Shown here: positions 49,340 to 58,976 of the stretch, in pieces | How the letters are laid out: each line of letters begins with the position of its first letter | How positions within the stretch are numbered: position 1 is the stretch's first letter | NCBI GenBank assembly: GCA_964036045.1 | Contig: OZ038400.1 | Location: 17,700,950 to 17,764,949, forward strand | DNA: 64,000 nucleotides | Origin: Eutreptiella sp. 'Long Island Sound 2002' | Taxonomy: Eukaryota > Euglenozoa > Euglenophyceae > Eutreptiales > Eutreptiaceae | Direction of reading: 5' to 3' | The notes under the pieces: generated by a model | What the model saw: only the letters and a program-made list of their open reading frames with translations | Told to the model about the DNA's origin: nothing | Database searches by the model: none | Made by a program: the position numbers and the translations under genes

Positions 49340-49345
49340 CCCCCC
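49340..49345 (-). promoter_or_regulatory. Polypurine tract of element B
   Basis: On the minus strand CCAGGGGGG abuts the 3' LTR, the expected position for the plus-strand primer in reverse transcription. It is short but purely purine for seven bases. Confidence 0.6.
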
Positions 49346-51920
49346 TGGAGTACTAGTTGATCAAGCTAGTAGGACCAAGGAAAAAGGCTCAAATATTCCC
49401 AAAATTACCTCAAAAAATGCATTAAACTTACAGAAAACATTCTCATCACTTCATTGAAGCCTATCACACTGTATGGACCCCTGAAAAACAGTGTAATGTA
49501 CCGTGAATGATGTCCCTTCGAAGGGGCATTCCTCAAAAGTCGCCGGCGTGCGGCGAAAACTTTTGGAAAAAGTGTGGGGGCAGTGGGAATTGAACCCAGG
49601 ACTCCCCGGCTAGAGCACATGTGTCTGTCCACTAGGGTACAGTCGAACGCTCTAATGCGGACGGTTATCGCCGTATAAACAGCGTTTTAGTAAACGTCCT
49701 GACCAAGGGCCAGGGCGGAGCAATACTCCCAATGGAGGACACAAACCCCCAGGAGCTGAAAAAAATAGAAAATGGAACCAGCAGGGAGTGATTCCTGCGG
49801 TTTTGCGGAAGGGGCTGCGATTTAGCAAGTGAAATCGTTGAAAATCGACGAAACCACGCGGGAAATCGTCATTTTTACACATAACTTAAAGTCGCAGACA
49901 AGCGCAAACGAAGCGGACGCCAAGAAAAGGGTTGCGCAAGCGAAAACGGCATTTGGAAAAGAAGGTATGTGCCGTAGTTTTTAAAGTTTTCAAAGAAAAT
50001 TTTTGCACAGTTGCATCAAAATTTTTATAAACTTCAGAGTAAAGTATTCACAATCAGCCCGCACCACAGAGCAGTTCAACAACCCGTCTCTCAGGTATGT
50101 CTGTGTCATTTCACACTCACGCATTGCGTTCGTGTTGGTTGCTCCGTCAAAACGTTAGGGTTGTTAACGCTGTGCTCGTTGGGGGGTCGGGTGTTCATCT
50201 CGCGTGCTCTGCACAGGTGAAAGCAGGAGTGAAAGGTATGTGATGCGAATGGAGCGCGCAGCGCGTATGTAGGGTTAGAATATGCGCTGTGCTCGCGATG
50301 CATGTGCCTAATCTAGGCATCCACACGCTGTATCGCTTCACCTGTATCCCTAATCCACCCTTGTTTCTTTTCTCACAGGTTAGCGTTTGTACGTGTGCGG
50401 CCGTAGCGTTCAAGTTGAGTTGCTTAAAACGCTTAGGTTTGTTTTGTGTTCGTTTCAATGCGGCATTCACACGATGCATGGTAAGTAAGGTAGGTTAGCC
50501 CAGGAGGAGCTCACCTCCTGGTTGAGTCTGTGGTTAAGCCTCCCTTCCCTGCGTGCACATGATGCATTAAAGGGTAGGCCACGCGAATTGCGCACGGTAA
50601 ACCTTGTTTAGGCTACCCAGGGGCTCCTCGGTACGTTCTTTAAGAGAACCTGAGGAGTCCCTTAACGCTTGCTTGCTTGATAAGGGTAGCTGCTCCATGC
50701 AGCGTGTTTGCGGACAGCGTATTATAGGGCACACTGAGAAGGGTATAACACCTGGAGTGTGCCTTGGTTCCTCCGCCGCAAACGCCCTCTCATTTGCCTT
50801 TGTTTTACAGGTGGGCAGGTAGGGTGAGTGGTGCAGCAGCATTTTTTTATGCCCTGCTAAACAGGGGCGCAGATCACACAAACAAGTAACTCCGCTCCGC
50901 CTGTGGCAGAGCAGGGAGTCCGACTTCATCGACATCTGCGCCTTGCACACGAGAGCACTCCTTCCCTCCAAGCCCTTGCAGGGGAAACGCGTTGTGGCGT
51001 CCCCTGTGAGGCCACAGTTGCTTAGCAGCGCTGTGTTCTCTTGTCATTTCACAGGTGGGTCGCTAGGACCCTCGAGAACTTTCTCTTCGCAACGCCAAGT
51101 AGAGTGTGCGTGTAGGAGTGGTAGTCCTGCGTGGGGGCTAGAGCCAGTTGCCCAGCGCTCGCCCACCAGGATGGTGCCACTGTAGGGTGTGTAGGACCTG
51201 TAGGGGGCGTGTCACTGTCCCACCCTTTTCCTGCAATTTTAGCTGGGTTGGTGGGCTGTGACAGTGGGTTAGGTTAGTGTTTTTGGCCACATAGCAAACA
51301 GGCGTTTTGCATGCCTTCATAGCTTTTGGCCACCCCTCCCTGTAGTAGCCAGGTAGGTAGGGAAAACAATACCTGGACTAACTCTCTGGGTATTCCCCCA
51401 AGGTTTTGCGCCAGCACAGAAATTGGGCGCATAGGGGAGGGGAGACCCGGGGCGTATCCCGTGGCATCAATAAGCCAACCCTCCAGGGTTAGCAAGGGCG
51501 CAGACTTGGGTATAATTAGGACACCACTTCTGCGGCTTGCTCTCAGGACCTTAGGACTAGCACACTCACACATACGTTATGGCAGGTAAGGGTAAGGTAA
51601 ACCCTGAAAGGAAGGGTAGAACCCCATGGGTCTGGACCAGTCAGGGGTCCTAACTGTGGGCTCGCTTGTCCCCAAGGAGGGAAGACACACCTTGCCTCAT
51701 AACACCTTGCTTGTCATTCCCCCCTGGTGTAGAAAGCCACCGTTCTTCGTTGGCTCACCAAGGTCATTACATTAGGGCAGTACCCATGCAACACATGGTC
51801 AACAAGGCAAACACTCGCTGGGTGGCTGCAATCTTGATAAGCGGCCACCTGGCTCACGCTGGAAACCATAGGCATGGGTCTGCAGGGCACAGACAGGGTC
51901 AGTTGACTGACACAGGGTAA
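49346..51920 (-). other. Non-coding 3' region of element B between pol and 3' LTR
   Basis: About 2.6 kb with no long open frame on either strand and no env-like product. It contains a perfect 12-bp palindrome CCCTTCGAAGGG (49,514-49,525), a nearby stem AAAAGT/ACTTTT enclosing GCCG/CGGC (49,535-49,564), a tRNA-like unit, and, on the plus strand, several splice-like motifs: pyrimidine-rich CACAG or TACAG acceptors and AGGTATGT/GGTAAGTA donors. What it does for the element is unknown. Confidence 0.6.
49572..49645 (-). repeat. tRNA-like unit with strong B box inside element B
   Basis: On the minus strand CCTAGTGGACAGACAC resembles a D arm/A box and CTGGGTTCAATTCCCAC is a near-perfect T arm with B box GGTTCAATTCC. 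The anticodon region pairs poorly and the acceptor stem is unclear, so a tRNA-derived SINE or tRNA fossil is more likely than a working tRNA gene. Confidence 0.5.
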
Positions 51921-54900
51921 TTAGTTTCGCTTCTTACGCTGGGACATAGTCTCAGCACGGGTTAGGAGCTGCCCCTCGTTGTTCTCAACGAGGTAAGTGC
52001 GGAAGATGGGGTTGATACTCCCATCTGGTTGTATGAAGGCTGACATAGGTTCCCAGGTCGCCTCGGACAACCCATAGCCATCCCACAGGGTTAGGAATTT
52101 CCAGCCCTGTTTATACTCGTGGCGAGCAATACCTGCAACCACGTAGTAACCATCGACTGCCATCTCATCGGCAGTCATCTCTTCGAGTTCGTCTGCCTCC
52201 TCTGGACTGGCAGCGTTCTCTAGGTCTATACGTTCAATCTCACTGTCGCTGAGGCGCCACTCATCCCAAGACAAGTCGTCAGGGGAGTGATAGTGCCTCA
52301 GCTGCTTAGGAGCACATAGCAGTTCACCACCTAGACGTGGACTGCACCTGACATGGATCCTGGATCCATCTATCCTGATGATACGATAGGGTCCAAAGTA
52401 AGGGTCCTGTAGGCAGTTACGTGGCCAGGAGGGTAGGCGTGAATGGTGTACCAAAACAAGGTCACCAACCTTGAAGCTGGCAGGTCGCCGTAGGCGGTTC
52501 CGTCGGCTCTGTTCACGGTCACGAATGTGCCTCAGGTTAGTACCAGCCTGGTTAGCCAGAGACTGCTTGTGTTCTAGCCAATCTCCTACAGGGCTCTTGA
52601 AGTCCTCAGGAAAGGGGGTTTTGAAGAACCAAGCAGGTCGTCCTCCATGGAACAGTTCGTGGGGGGTGAAACCCGTAGAAGAGCTCCGCTGTGAGTTCAT
52701 GGACAGAACTGCCCAGGGCACTAGGCGTACCCAGTCCTTGGTGCGCTCCTGTTTCATCAGGATTCTTAAGTTTTGCTCCACCACACGGTTCTGTCTCTCA
52801 CAGAGAGGGTTAGACGTGTGAGTGTAGGGCACACCTGTGGTTACCTCCACGTTGAGGGCATTTAGCACTCGTTTGTACCACCCAGTGTCACTGCGGATGC
52901 GTACATCTTCATCCGAGTGCACCTGTTTAGGTGCTCCATAGGGTTCGAACCATTGTTCGACCAACATTTTCACAGTCTGCTCACCTGTGATTTTCTTATT
53001 GCAAGGGAACACCCGGGTGAAGCGAGATAGACCACAGGTGACCACGAGGCAACTATCATAGCCGCCAAAGCGTGGTAGGCCGTGGATGTAATCCACGTAG
53101 AGAAGAGAGTTAGCACAATAGGGTATGGGTAAGCTTGAGATCAGACCCCTATCCCTACTGTCGCTCTGCTTGCTGGCATGACAGCCACAAGCATCCACAA
53201 TGGTCTGCATACGCGACCTCAGTTCAGTCAGGGTTAGACTGGAGTAGAAACACTCACGGAAGAAGTCCACCGAGCGATTAGCGCCAGTGTGACCGGAACT
53301 GAGATGGGACCACTGTAGGCACCCATCTAGTCGTGCCTCAGGCACCACAATTCGGTCCTCGTAGAAGAGGTACTGATTGTTTTTATACCACTGGTGCCCG
53401 TCAATGACACGGGGTTCGAGACCAGTGTTGAGGGTTTGGAGAATTTCTTCATACTCTGACTGATAGTCGGTTAGACTCCAACCCTCCAGGATTCCAGCAG
53501 TGCGCATGGACAGGTCAAGCTGGACATCCATACGCTGGAAAGCCTCTTTGGCGAGCGCCTCAGAGCTCTCACCAATAAGCGCATCGAAGTTGTTGCGCGA
53601 TATATAGTCAGACAGTTCATTCTTAATCCCGGGGATATGATGCACTGTCAGCCTGAACTGGCTCAGGTAAGTCCACCACCGTTTTAGCTTCGCTTTCTCT
53701 GGTGGTGGGCCCTTCTGAAATGACTTCACAGGCTCCTGGTCACACAGCCAGACAATAGGGTTAGACCCCAGGAGTCGGGATTGTGAAGATAGCACCAACA
53801 TACCGGCCAGGAGTTCCTGGTCATAGGTGCTGTAGTTGGAACGCGCTTGGTTCCACTTCCAATTCCAGTGTCCCAGTGGCACCAGTCGCCACTCACTGGT
53901 AGGATAGTCGTGTTTCAACGAACCATCACGGTTCAGTCCAGTAGTACGATAATGGCAGTGGGTTAGCTCAGCGGGGTCAAGCTCCTGCCATTGATAGATC
54001 GTACCTCCCCCCCCTACATCACTGGCATCAGTGATCAGGACTATCTCGCCCTCGGGGCGGGGGACTCCCAGGCAGTTGGAGGAGGCAATCTTCTTCTTCA
54101 ACTCCTGGAAACACTCTTCCTCTCTGGAGGTCCACCTCCAGGGAGTAGTTTTCTTGATTAGGTCAGTGAGGGGTGCAGAGGAGTAAGTAAAATTGTGGAT
54201 GTGACGCCGATAGAAATTACAGGCGCCCACAAAACTCCTCACATCGTGTAGACCCTTCTTAGGGTCATCGCGAATCTGCATGTCCTGTAGGGGCTGCATC
54301 TTAGACGCGGCTGGTTTCCACCAGCCATACCCCACGTCGAAACCCAAATACTCCATCTCCTCTTTCATGAACTCACATTTTTCGAGTTTGATTCGGAGAT
54401 GGTTTTCTTGACAAACAGTGAAGAATTCACGTAGGAGAAGGACATGGTCCTCTTTGGTATTAGTACCCAAACTCACGTCGTCGATGTGAGCCTCCATTTC
54501 TGCACCCCGAGAAATCAACTCTTGTACTAGAGGCCTGCGCCTCAGTATGTACAAAATTTTGTTCATAAGCTCCTGGAAGAGCGCTGGGGCGTTAGCCACC
54601 CCGAAAGGCATAACCTTCCATTTGAAGACACGACCCTTAGGGGTTATAAAGGCAAGCAGCTCCTGAGCTGCGGCGGTTAGGTCCACCTGCCAGAAACCAG
54701 AGCGTTTGTCCATTTTGGTCTTATACCTGCATTTGGCAATACGCTCCAGGGTGTTTTCCATGTTAGGAATACTCCCTGAGTGGTTCTGGGTTTTCTTGTT
54801 GACCTCACCATAGTCTACAACAAGACGTAGAGCAGTCGACCCTGGTTTAGCAACAAGGAAACAGGGGCTGCAGTGATGGGGATAGTCCCCATGTTTGTAC

Positions 54901-56723
54901 TCTTCAACGAGGCCAGCATCAATGCATTCTTGGATCTGGCGCTCGATTTCTTCAACCTGTTCCTGTGGAGCGGGATAGGGACGACGCCTCACTCGCGTCT
55001 TTTCAAATTCTGGTTTCAATTTCAGGTCCATCTGGACCAGTTTTTTGCAAGATAGGGGAGGCGGCAAGGCGCCGAACACCTCCTCATATGTTATCAGCAG
55101 TTTCTTCAGGCGGGGGTCAAGGTTAAGACTCTCGACTTTCTGAAGGAAATCCTCCTCAGCATGGAGGTTGCTTTTTCCATGTTCTTTCTTTTTATGCCGA
55201 TCAGCAGTTTCGGCAGGTACAGTACCATCGTCCCACTCAGGGGGACATTGCTGCCCATAGTGTAGAGAGTACACTAGAGGTATCTCAGGATCAGGCAGCG
55301 TATAGGACTCATCGTCCTCCTCAGACCAGATGGAGTATTTCCAGGTCTGTCTGAGGTATTGCAGCCGCTCTTGGCGCTCAATACCTTCGGCCTTCAGGTA
55401 CAACAGCCGTCGGAGTTCTTGCGTGTCATGCTCAGACAAGGGCATGTTATTAGCAGCAGGCCGTGCCAGAGCATCAGTACTCCGGGCCACGGGTTCACCT
55501 GTGTGCACAGGCTGCATGTGTAGCACTGGTTTCCCAACAGAGGAAGCGGGTTCAGAGGTTGACTCTAGATCTACCTCCTCTAGCAACAGCTGGGCCAGGA
55601 AAGCACTATGTTTTAGGTCAACACAGCTGGGATCAACAGAGGGAATAGTGCTGGCGATCTCAGACAGTTGGTCGTCAGCATCCTCTTTTACAGCTGCAGG
55701 TTCCAGATAGTCATCAGGAGACTCACACCCTGTAAGTGTGGCAGATAGGTGCTCAGGAGATCGATTTTGGAGATCATAAAGGGTCAGGCCACGATTTTCG
55801 GCCATGACCTCTTTTAGTAGCACCTGGTCCAGGTCACACAGGGGTACAGGATTGAGAGATCCATCGATGATGGACAGGAAACTGGCCCACTCAGGGGCCT
55901 GCATAGCTGTGTCTGAGTCCTCAGGCACATAGATGGGGCCGTCGGGGAGTTGCACTCTTCCCACGGTCATTCGGTCAAGCATACGGCGCCAGTAGGCATG
56001 TTCACCAGAGCAACCCCAGTCAGGGGTGCACATAACAACCCTTCCTCCCTCATAAGCGATCTTGGTCAGGACCTTCGCGAGCAGGGAGAAGGGAGGGTTA
56101 GCATACGCTAGGCCCATTGCTTTCCAGAAGAAACGAAAAGCATTGTTCGTCTGTTTCGAGCAGTACAACTGCATGATGTGCTGTTGTTGGCTCGCAAACA
56201 ATTCCACCTGGATCTCATCCAGGTTTACCTGAAGGGCCGCCAGTCCATTTTCGAGAACATGACGGGCCAGTTGGTAATTTTCAGTACGATAGTTCGTCTT
56301 GGCTGCGTAGCGCAGCCCAGACTCTTTTCGTCCTGACAGCTCCAAAGGAACGGAGAATAGCCCACTGCCAAAGTCGCAGTGCAAAGAGTAAGGTCGCTGT
56401 AGGGACAGCATTTTAACCTGGGGGTTTCTTCTTAGAAAGTCAGTGCCAATGACAATGTCAAAGGCGTCAGTGTCCAACACTCTGCAGTGTTGAGTCACGG
56501 TTTCGTCGCCCAGACAGATGGTCACATCGACCCCCCCAAAGGAATGGATGGTACGCCCATCCCCTACTCTTATGGCCACGGTCTTAGTCTTCTTGAAAGT
56601 TTTAAGCAGGCGCCGGGCCACTATGGAAAGTGTTGCACCGGTATCAAGCACTGCTCGAAAAACCTGATCCCTGATTTTCACGAGGATCCAGAAAACCAAG
56701 TCCTCCTCTTCGGAGCCGCCCCC
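51921..56723 (-). CDS. pol: Pol polyprotein of element B (protease, RT, RNase H, integrase, chromodomain)
   Basis: About 1,600 codons open from just after the gag UAG to TAA at 51,921-51,923, in the same frame as gag. Numbering from nt 56,699: protease L-D-T-G-A near residue 20; RT about 575-800 with L-V-V-D-Y-G-E-V-N (about 627) and catalytic A-H-I-D-D (about 736), where His replaces the usual Tyr/Phe; RNase H from I-T-D-A-S-D (about 887); integrase with an H-H-C-C zinc region (from about 1,133), then D, D and E in Y-V-D-Y, H-S-D-E-D and C-E-R-Q-N (about 1,201, 1,261, 1,301); a C-terminal chromodomain (about 1,516-1,580) with W-x-x-Y-G-x-x-E-A-T-W-E-P. The domain order identifies a Ty3/gypsy element; the chromodomain suggests chromovirus-type targeting to modified histones. 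No in-frame ATG precedes the protease, so synthesis probably needs UAG readthrough. Confidence 0.93.
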   Translation of the reverse strand, partial: GGGSEEEDLVFWILVKIRDQVFRAVLDTGATLSIVARRLLKTFKKTKTVAIRVGDGRTIHSFGGVDVTICLGDETVTQHCRVLDTDAFDIVIGTDFLRRNPQVKMLSLQRPYSLHCDFGSGLFSVPLELSGRKESGLRYAAKTNYRTENYQLARHVLENGLAALQVNLDEIQVELFASQQQHIMQLYCSKQTNNAFRFFWKAMGLAYANPPFSLLAKVLTKIAYEGGRVVMCTPDWGCSGEHAYWRRMLDRMTVGRVQLPDGPIYVPEDSDTAMQAPEWASFLSIIDGSLNPVPLCDLDQVLLKEVMAENRGLTLYDLQNRSPEHLSATLTGCESPDDYLEPAAVKEDADDQLSEIASTIPSVDPSCVDLKHSAFLAQLLLEEVDLESTSEPASSVGKPVLHMQPVHTGEPVARSTDALARPAANNMPLSEHDTQELRRLLYLKAEGIERQERLQYLRQTWKYSIWSEEDDESYTLPDPEIPLVYSLHYGQQCPPEWDDGTVPAETADRHKKKEHGKSNLHAEEDFLQKVESLNLDPRLKKLLITYEEVFGALPPPLSCKKLVQMDLKLKPEFEKTRVRRRPYPAPQEQVEEIERQIQECIDAGLVEEYKHGDYPHHCSPCFLVAKPGSTALRLVVDYGEVNKKTQNHSGSIPNMENTLERIAKCRYKTKMDKRSGFWQVDLTAAAQELLAFITPKGRVFKWKVMPFGVANAPALFQELMNKILYILRRRPLVQELISRGAEMEAHIDDVSLGTNTKEDHVLLLREFFTVCQENHLRIKLEKCEFMKEEMEYLGFDVGYGWWKPAASKMQPLQDMQIRDDPKKGLHDVRSFVGACNFYRRHIHNFTYSSAPLTDLIKKTTPWRWTSREEECFQELKKKIASSNCLGVPRPEGEIVLITDASDVGGGGTIYQWQELDPAELTHCHYRTTGLNRDGSLKHDYPTSEWRLVPLGHWNWKWNQARSNYSTYDQELLAGMLVLSSQSRLLGSNPIVWLCDQEPVKSFQKGPPPEKAKLKRWWTYLSQFRLTVHHIPGIKNELSDYISRNNFDALIGESSEALAKEAFQRMDVQLDLSMRTAGILEGWSLTDYQSEYEEILQTLNTGLEPRVIDGHQWYKNNQYLFYEDRIVVPEARLDGCLQWSHLSSGHTGANRSVDFFRECFYSSLTLTELRSRMQTIVDACGCHASKQSDSRDRGLISSLPIPYCANSLLYVDYIHGLPRFGGYDSCLVVTCGLSRFTRVFPCNKKITGEQTVKMLVEQWFEPYGAPKQVHSDEDVRIRSDTGWYKRVLNALNVEVTTGVPYTHTSNPLCERQNRVVEQNLRILMKQERTKDWVRLVPWAVLSMNSQRSSSTGFTPHELFHGGRPAWFFKTPFPEDFKSPVGDWLEHKQSLANQAGTNLRHIRDREQSRRNRLRRPASFKVGDLVLVHHSRLPSWPRNCLQDPYFGPYRIIRIDGSRIHVRCSPRLGGELLCAPKQLRHYHSPDDLSWDEWRLSDSEIERIDLENAASPEEADELEEMTADEMAVDGYYVVAGIARHEYKQGWKFLTLWDGYGLSEATWEPMSAFIQPDGSINPIFRTYLVENNEGQLLTRAETMSQRKKRN

Positions 56724-56726
56724 CTA
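56724..56726 (-). promoter_or_regulatory. Probable readthrough UAG between gag and pol of element B
   Basis: The context GAA TAG GGG GGC GGC is identical in elements A and B, and pol continues in frame for about 1,600 codons with no ATG before the protease active site. UAG followed by G-rich sequence recalls the gammaretroviral gag-pol readthrough arrangement. Confidence 0.6.
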
Positions 56727-58898
56727 TTCCTCATCAGGGAATTTCACATCCACTCCTGCAGCCATGAGGGACTTGGCCATCCAGGCCAAGCGCCTCTTTT
56801 TAGAATTATTCCCCTCAGGGGTAGCGTTATCCCCTTGGGGTCGCTTCTGGGGGACACCTGCGGCAGGAGCGGGTGTGGCAGCAGGAGTAGGCGTAGCAAC
56901 AGGCGCTGATGAGCGCCTCTGGGGGTTAGGGGGTCCAGTCTTACCACCCCCCTTGCCACCTCCTTTACCTTTATCCCCATTCGGGGGATTCCTGGCGGGC
57001 GTCGGGTTCTTCTGGCGCTCCGCCTCCTGACGCTTGAGTTTGTCACTCTCGCGTTTCTTGATGTGGCATTCGTCCTCATAGTGACGACGCTTGCCACAGT
57101 AACCACAGGTGATGGTACACCTGAAGTGGTCCTGATGGGTCACAGTTTTCCCATCTTTAGTATGCTGCTGACGTTTCATCTGCAGCATACAGCCACTGCG
57201 AAGATCGCAGTCAGAGGCATGACAAGGTCCCCCCTTGTCATTGACAGGTCGGCAGTAAAACAGGGGGGGGGTGCCTGCATCAGTTGGAACCTCGTTCATG
57301 GCACGTAGGTTGCCCCTCCCTTTACCGCCTCCCTGGTTGGTGTTAGTGGGATTTTTATGCCCCTTCCCTTCGCCACGTTCAGGGGTAGGGGTACCACCTC
57401 GTCCCAAATGGTTCTTGAGGAACTTCTCCATGTGGGAGTCGTTCTCTCTCTCAAGAGCTAGCTCAATCAGGAGATCCACCAGTGTATCATACGAGTGGGT
57501 CCTGCTCTTCCTCTCAGAGGTTGAGCGGCAATCATCCCACGTACGCTGGGGGATCTTACTCATGAGCCACAGGTGGGGCTCAGTGGCTCCGTAGGAGCCC
57601 ACATTCATCCTCGAAAATAAGTACTCCATGTCGCACACATACTCAGAAATTCGCGCAGCGGATGGAAACTCCGGGAGCATAGGTAGCTCCTCGATTTGTG
57701 TGCGTACGCTGAGGTCAGTCTCATAGACTGGGAATGTTTTCTCTAACCTCAGGAGTACCTCCGCCCAAGTAGAACAGGTTTTCACAATCTGTTTGACCTG
57801 TTTTTGCAAAAATTTCTTTTTGCATGAGCGTTTTAGCAGTGAACATTTGGTGGCCACATCCACATGGGATTGGCCAGTCAACAAAAGGAACTCCGCAAAT
57901 TCTTCTGCCCATTCTGGCAGGTTTTTAGGGTCGAACTCCGGCAGTTCCAGCTGGATGTTCGCCTGGGCAATCGGTCTGCCCATCTTCCCACCCCCCGGAG
58001 TTAGGCCTGAAGGCGACACGCCGGCAAGTGGGGCCAGGGCTGACAGCCCTCTTCTCTCACTCTCTGTGACAGGCACGTCCTGTAGGTCCGCCATAGGCAC
58101 AGTCCTGGCACGGGGGTGAAAGGGGCTGGGGCAGGTAACCTTAGGCAACAGCCTTGAGACCCTCGATCTCTTGAGATCTTCGGCCAGGGTACTCAGCCCT
58201 GGAGAGAGAGAGAGGAACTCAGGCTTGGGTAAGGGTTCTGCAATACCCAGTTTAGCCTTAATGGCCTCTGATAAGGCCGTCACATCTGGATCTTCTGATC
58301 CAGACAGGAATTTGGCCAGCAGCTCGGCCGTTTGATCCAGGGCACCGTAGGTTGGCCTTGGATGATGTTCTTCGACTCGAGTTGGGCCCACTTCGGGAGC
58401 CCTTGGGGATGGGTACTCAGGTCGTAGTCGTCTTGGCAGGGATGCAGTAGACGGAGGGCCTGAGTGTGAGTAGGACCCTAGATCCGTACGTGGTCTTGAC
58501 CCATGTACAGCCAGTGGTTCCTCTCCATCTTCCCCACGGATGGATTTGTAGTACTCATCGTGCATGATGTACTCATCCATCTTCATCTTCAGCTTCTCAT
58601 ATTCCTCAGGTCCTTCAATGGCAGTTGAGGATGAAGCTGGGCAATTGGATCGTGATACTGAAGCAGCCACACGTCTGTGGAGGTGACTGAAGCTGTCTCC
58701 ACCGTGTGCTGCTAAGGCCTCGGTGGTAAGGCCTTTATTCTTCTCCGCCCTTCTGCGTTCTGGATCTCCTTGGGACCCAGATGCGCCACTGAGGTGATGT
58801 GGTGCTCGGTGTGGTGGTTCACTCATTGGGTGGACCACACTGCCCATTTGTACTTGGACAGTTCGGATAGGCCAGGTCCTTACACTTGGTGTGGACAT
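56724..58898 (-). CDS. gag: Gag protein of element B
   Basis: The start is taken at the ATG at 58,896-58,898 (M-S-T-P-S), the same point as in element A; upstream the frame is open to 58,958 but only with a TTG. About 724 residues. The first half is Ser/Pro-rich; the middle (E-L-P-E-F-D-P-K-N-L-P-E-W onward) resembles a retrotransposon capsid; then a C-x2-C-x4-H-x4-C zinc knuckle near nt 57,110-57,075, a Lys/Gly-rich linker, and a K-K-R-R basic cluster before the end. Gag forms the particle and binds RNA. The frame ends E-E-TAG-G-G-G, with pol following in the same frame. Confidence 0.9.
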   Translation of the reverse strand: MSTPSVRTWPIRTVQVQMGSVVHPMSEPPHRAPHHLSGASGSQGDPERRRAEKNKGLTTEALAAHGGDSFSHLHRRVAASVSRSNCPASSSTAIEGPEEYEKLKMKMDEYIMHDEYYKSIRGEDGEEPLAVHGSRPRTDLGSYSHSGPPSTASLPRRLRPEYPSPRAPEVGPTRVEEHHPRPTYGALDQTAELLAKFLSGSEDPDVTALSEAIKAKLGIAEPLPKPEFLSLSPGLSTLAEDLKRSRVSRLLPKVTCPSPFHPRARTVPMADLQDVPVTESERRGLSALAPLAGVSPSGLTPGGGKMGRPIAQANIQLELPEFDPKNLPEWAEEFAEFLLLTGQSHVDVATKCSLLKRSCKKKFLQKQVKQIVKTCSTWAEVLLRLEKTFPVYETDLSVRTQIEELPMLPEFPSAARISEYVCDMEYLFSRMNVGSYGATEPHLWLMSKIPQRTWDDCRSTSERKSRTHSYDTLVDLLIELALERENDSHMEKFLKNHLGRGGTPTPERGEGKGHKNPTNTNQGGGKGRGNLRAMNEVPTDAGTPPLFYCRPVNDKGGPCHASDCDLRSGCMLQMKRQQHTKDGKTVTHQDHFRCTITCGYCGKRRHYEDECHIKKRESDKLKRQEAERQKNPTPARNPPNGDKGKGGGKGGGKTGPPNPQRRSSAPVATPTPAATPAPAAGVPQKRPQGDNATPEGNNSKKRRLAWMAKSLMAAGVDVKFPDEE

Positions 58899-58966
58899 TA
58901 TGGACTTTTTGTTGAGCTTTTGTTCTGCACTTCTCAGGGTCGGTTCAAAAGGTCTCAAGGGACTGT

Positions 58967-58976
58967 CTCTGCTACC
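58967..58976 (-). promoter_or_regulatory. Primer binding site of element B (initiator tRNA-Met type)
   Basis: On the minus strand GGTAGCAGAG directly follows the 5' LTR, as in element A. It is complementary to the 3' end of eukaryotic initiator tRNA-Met minus the last A. The 3' LTR ends in T where the 5' LTR ends in C, which would fit copying of the tRNA's terminal A. Confidence 0.65.

Noticed and set aside
49572-49645. A functional tRNA gene
   Set aside because: The T arm is good, but the anticodon and acceptor stems do not pair convincingly.
50250-51650. Telomere-like TTAGGG/GGTTAG motifs
   Set aside because: They are scattered single copies, not tandem arrays.
49346-51920. An envelope-like gene in element B
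   Set aside because: No frame exceeds about 135 codons, and none shows a signal peptide plus membrane anchor pattern.
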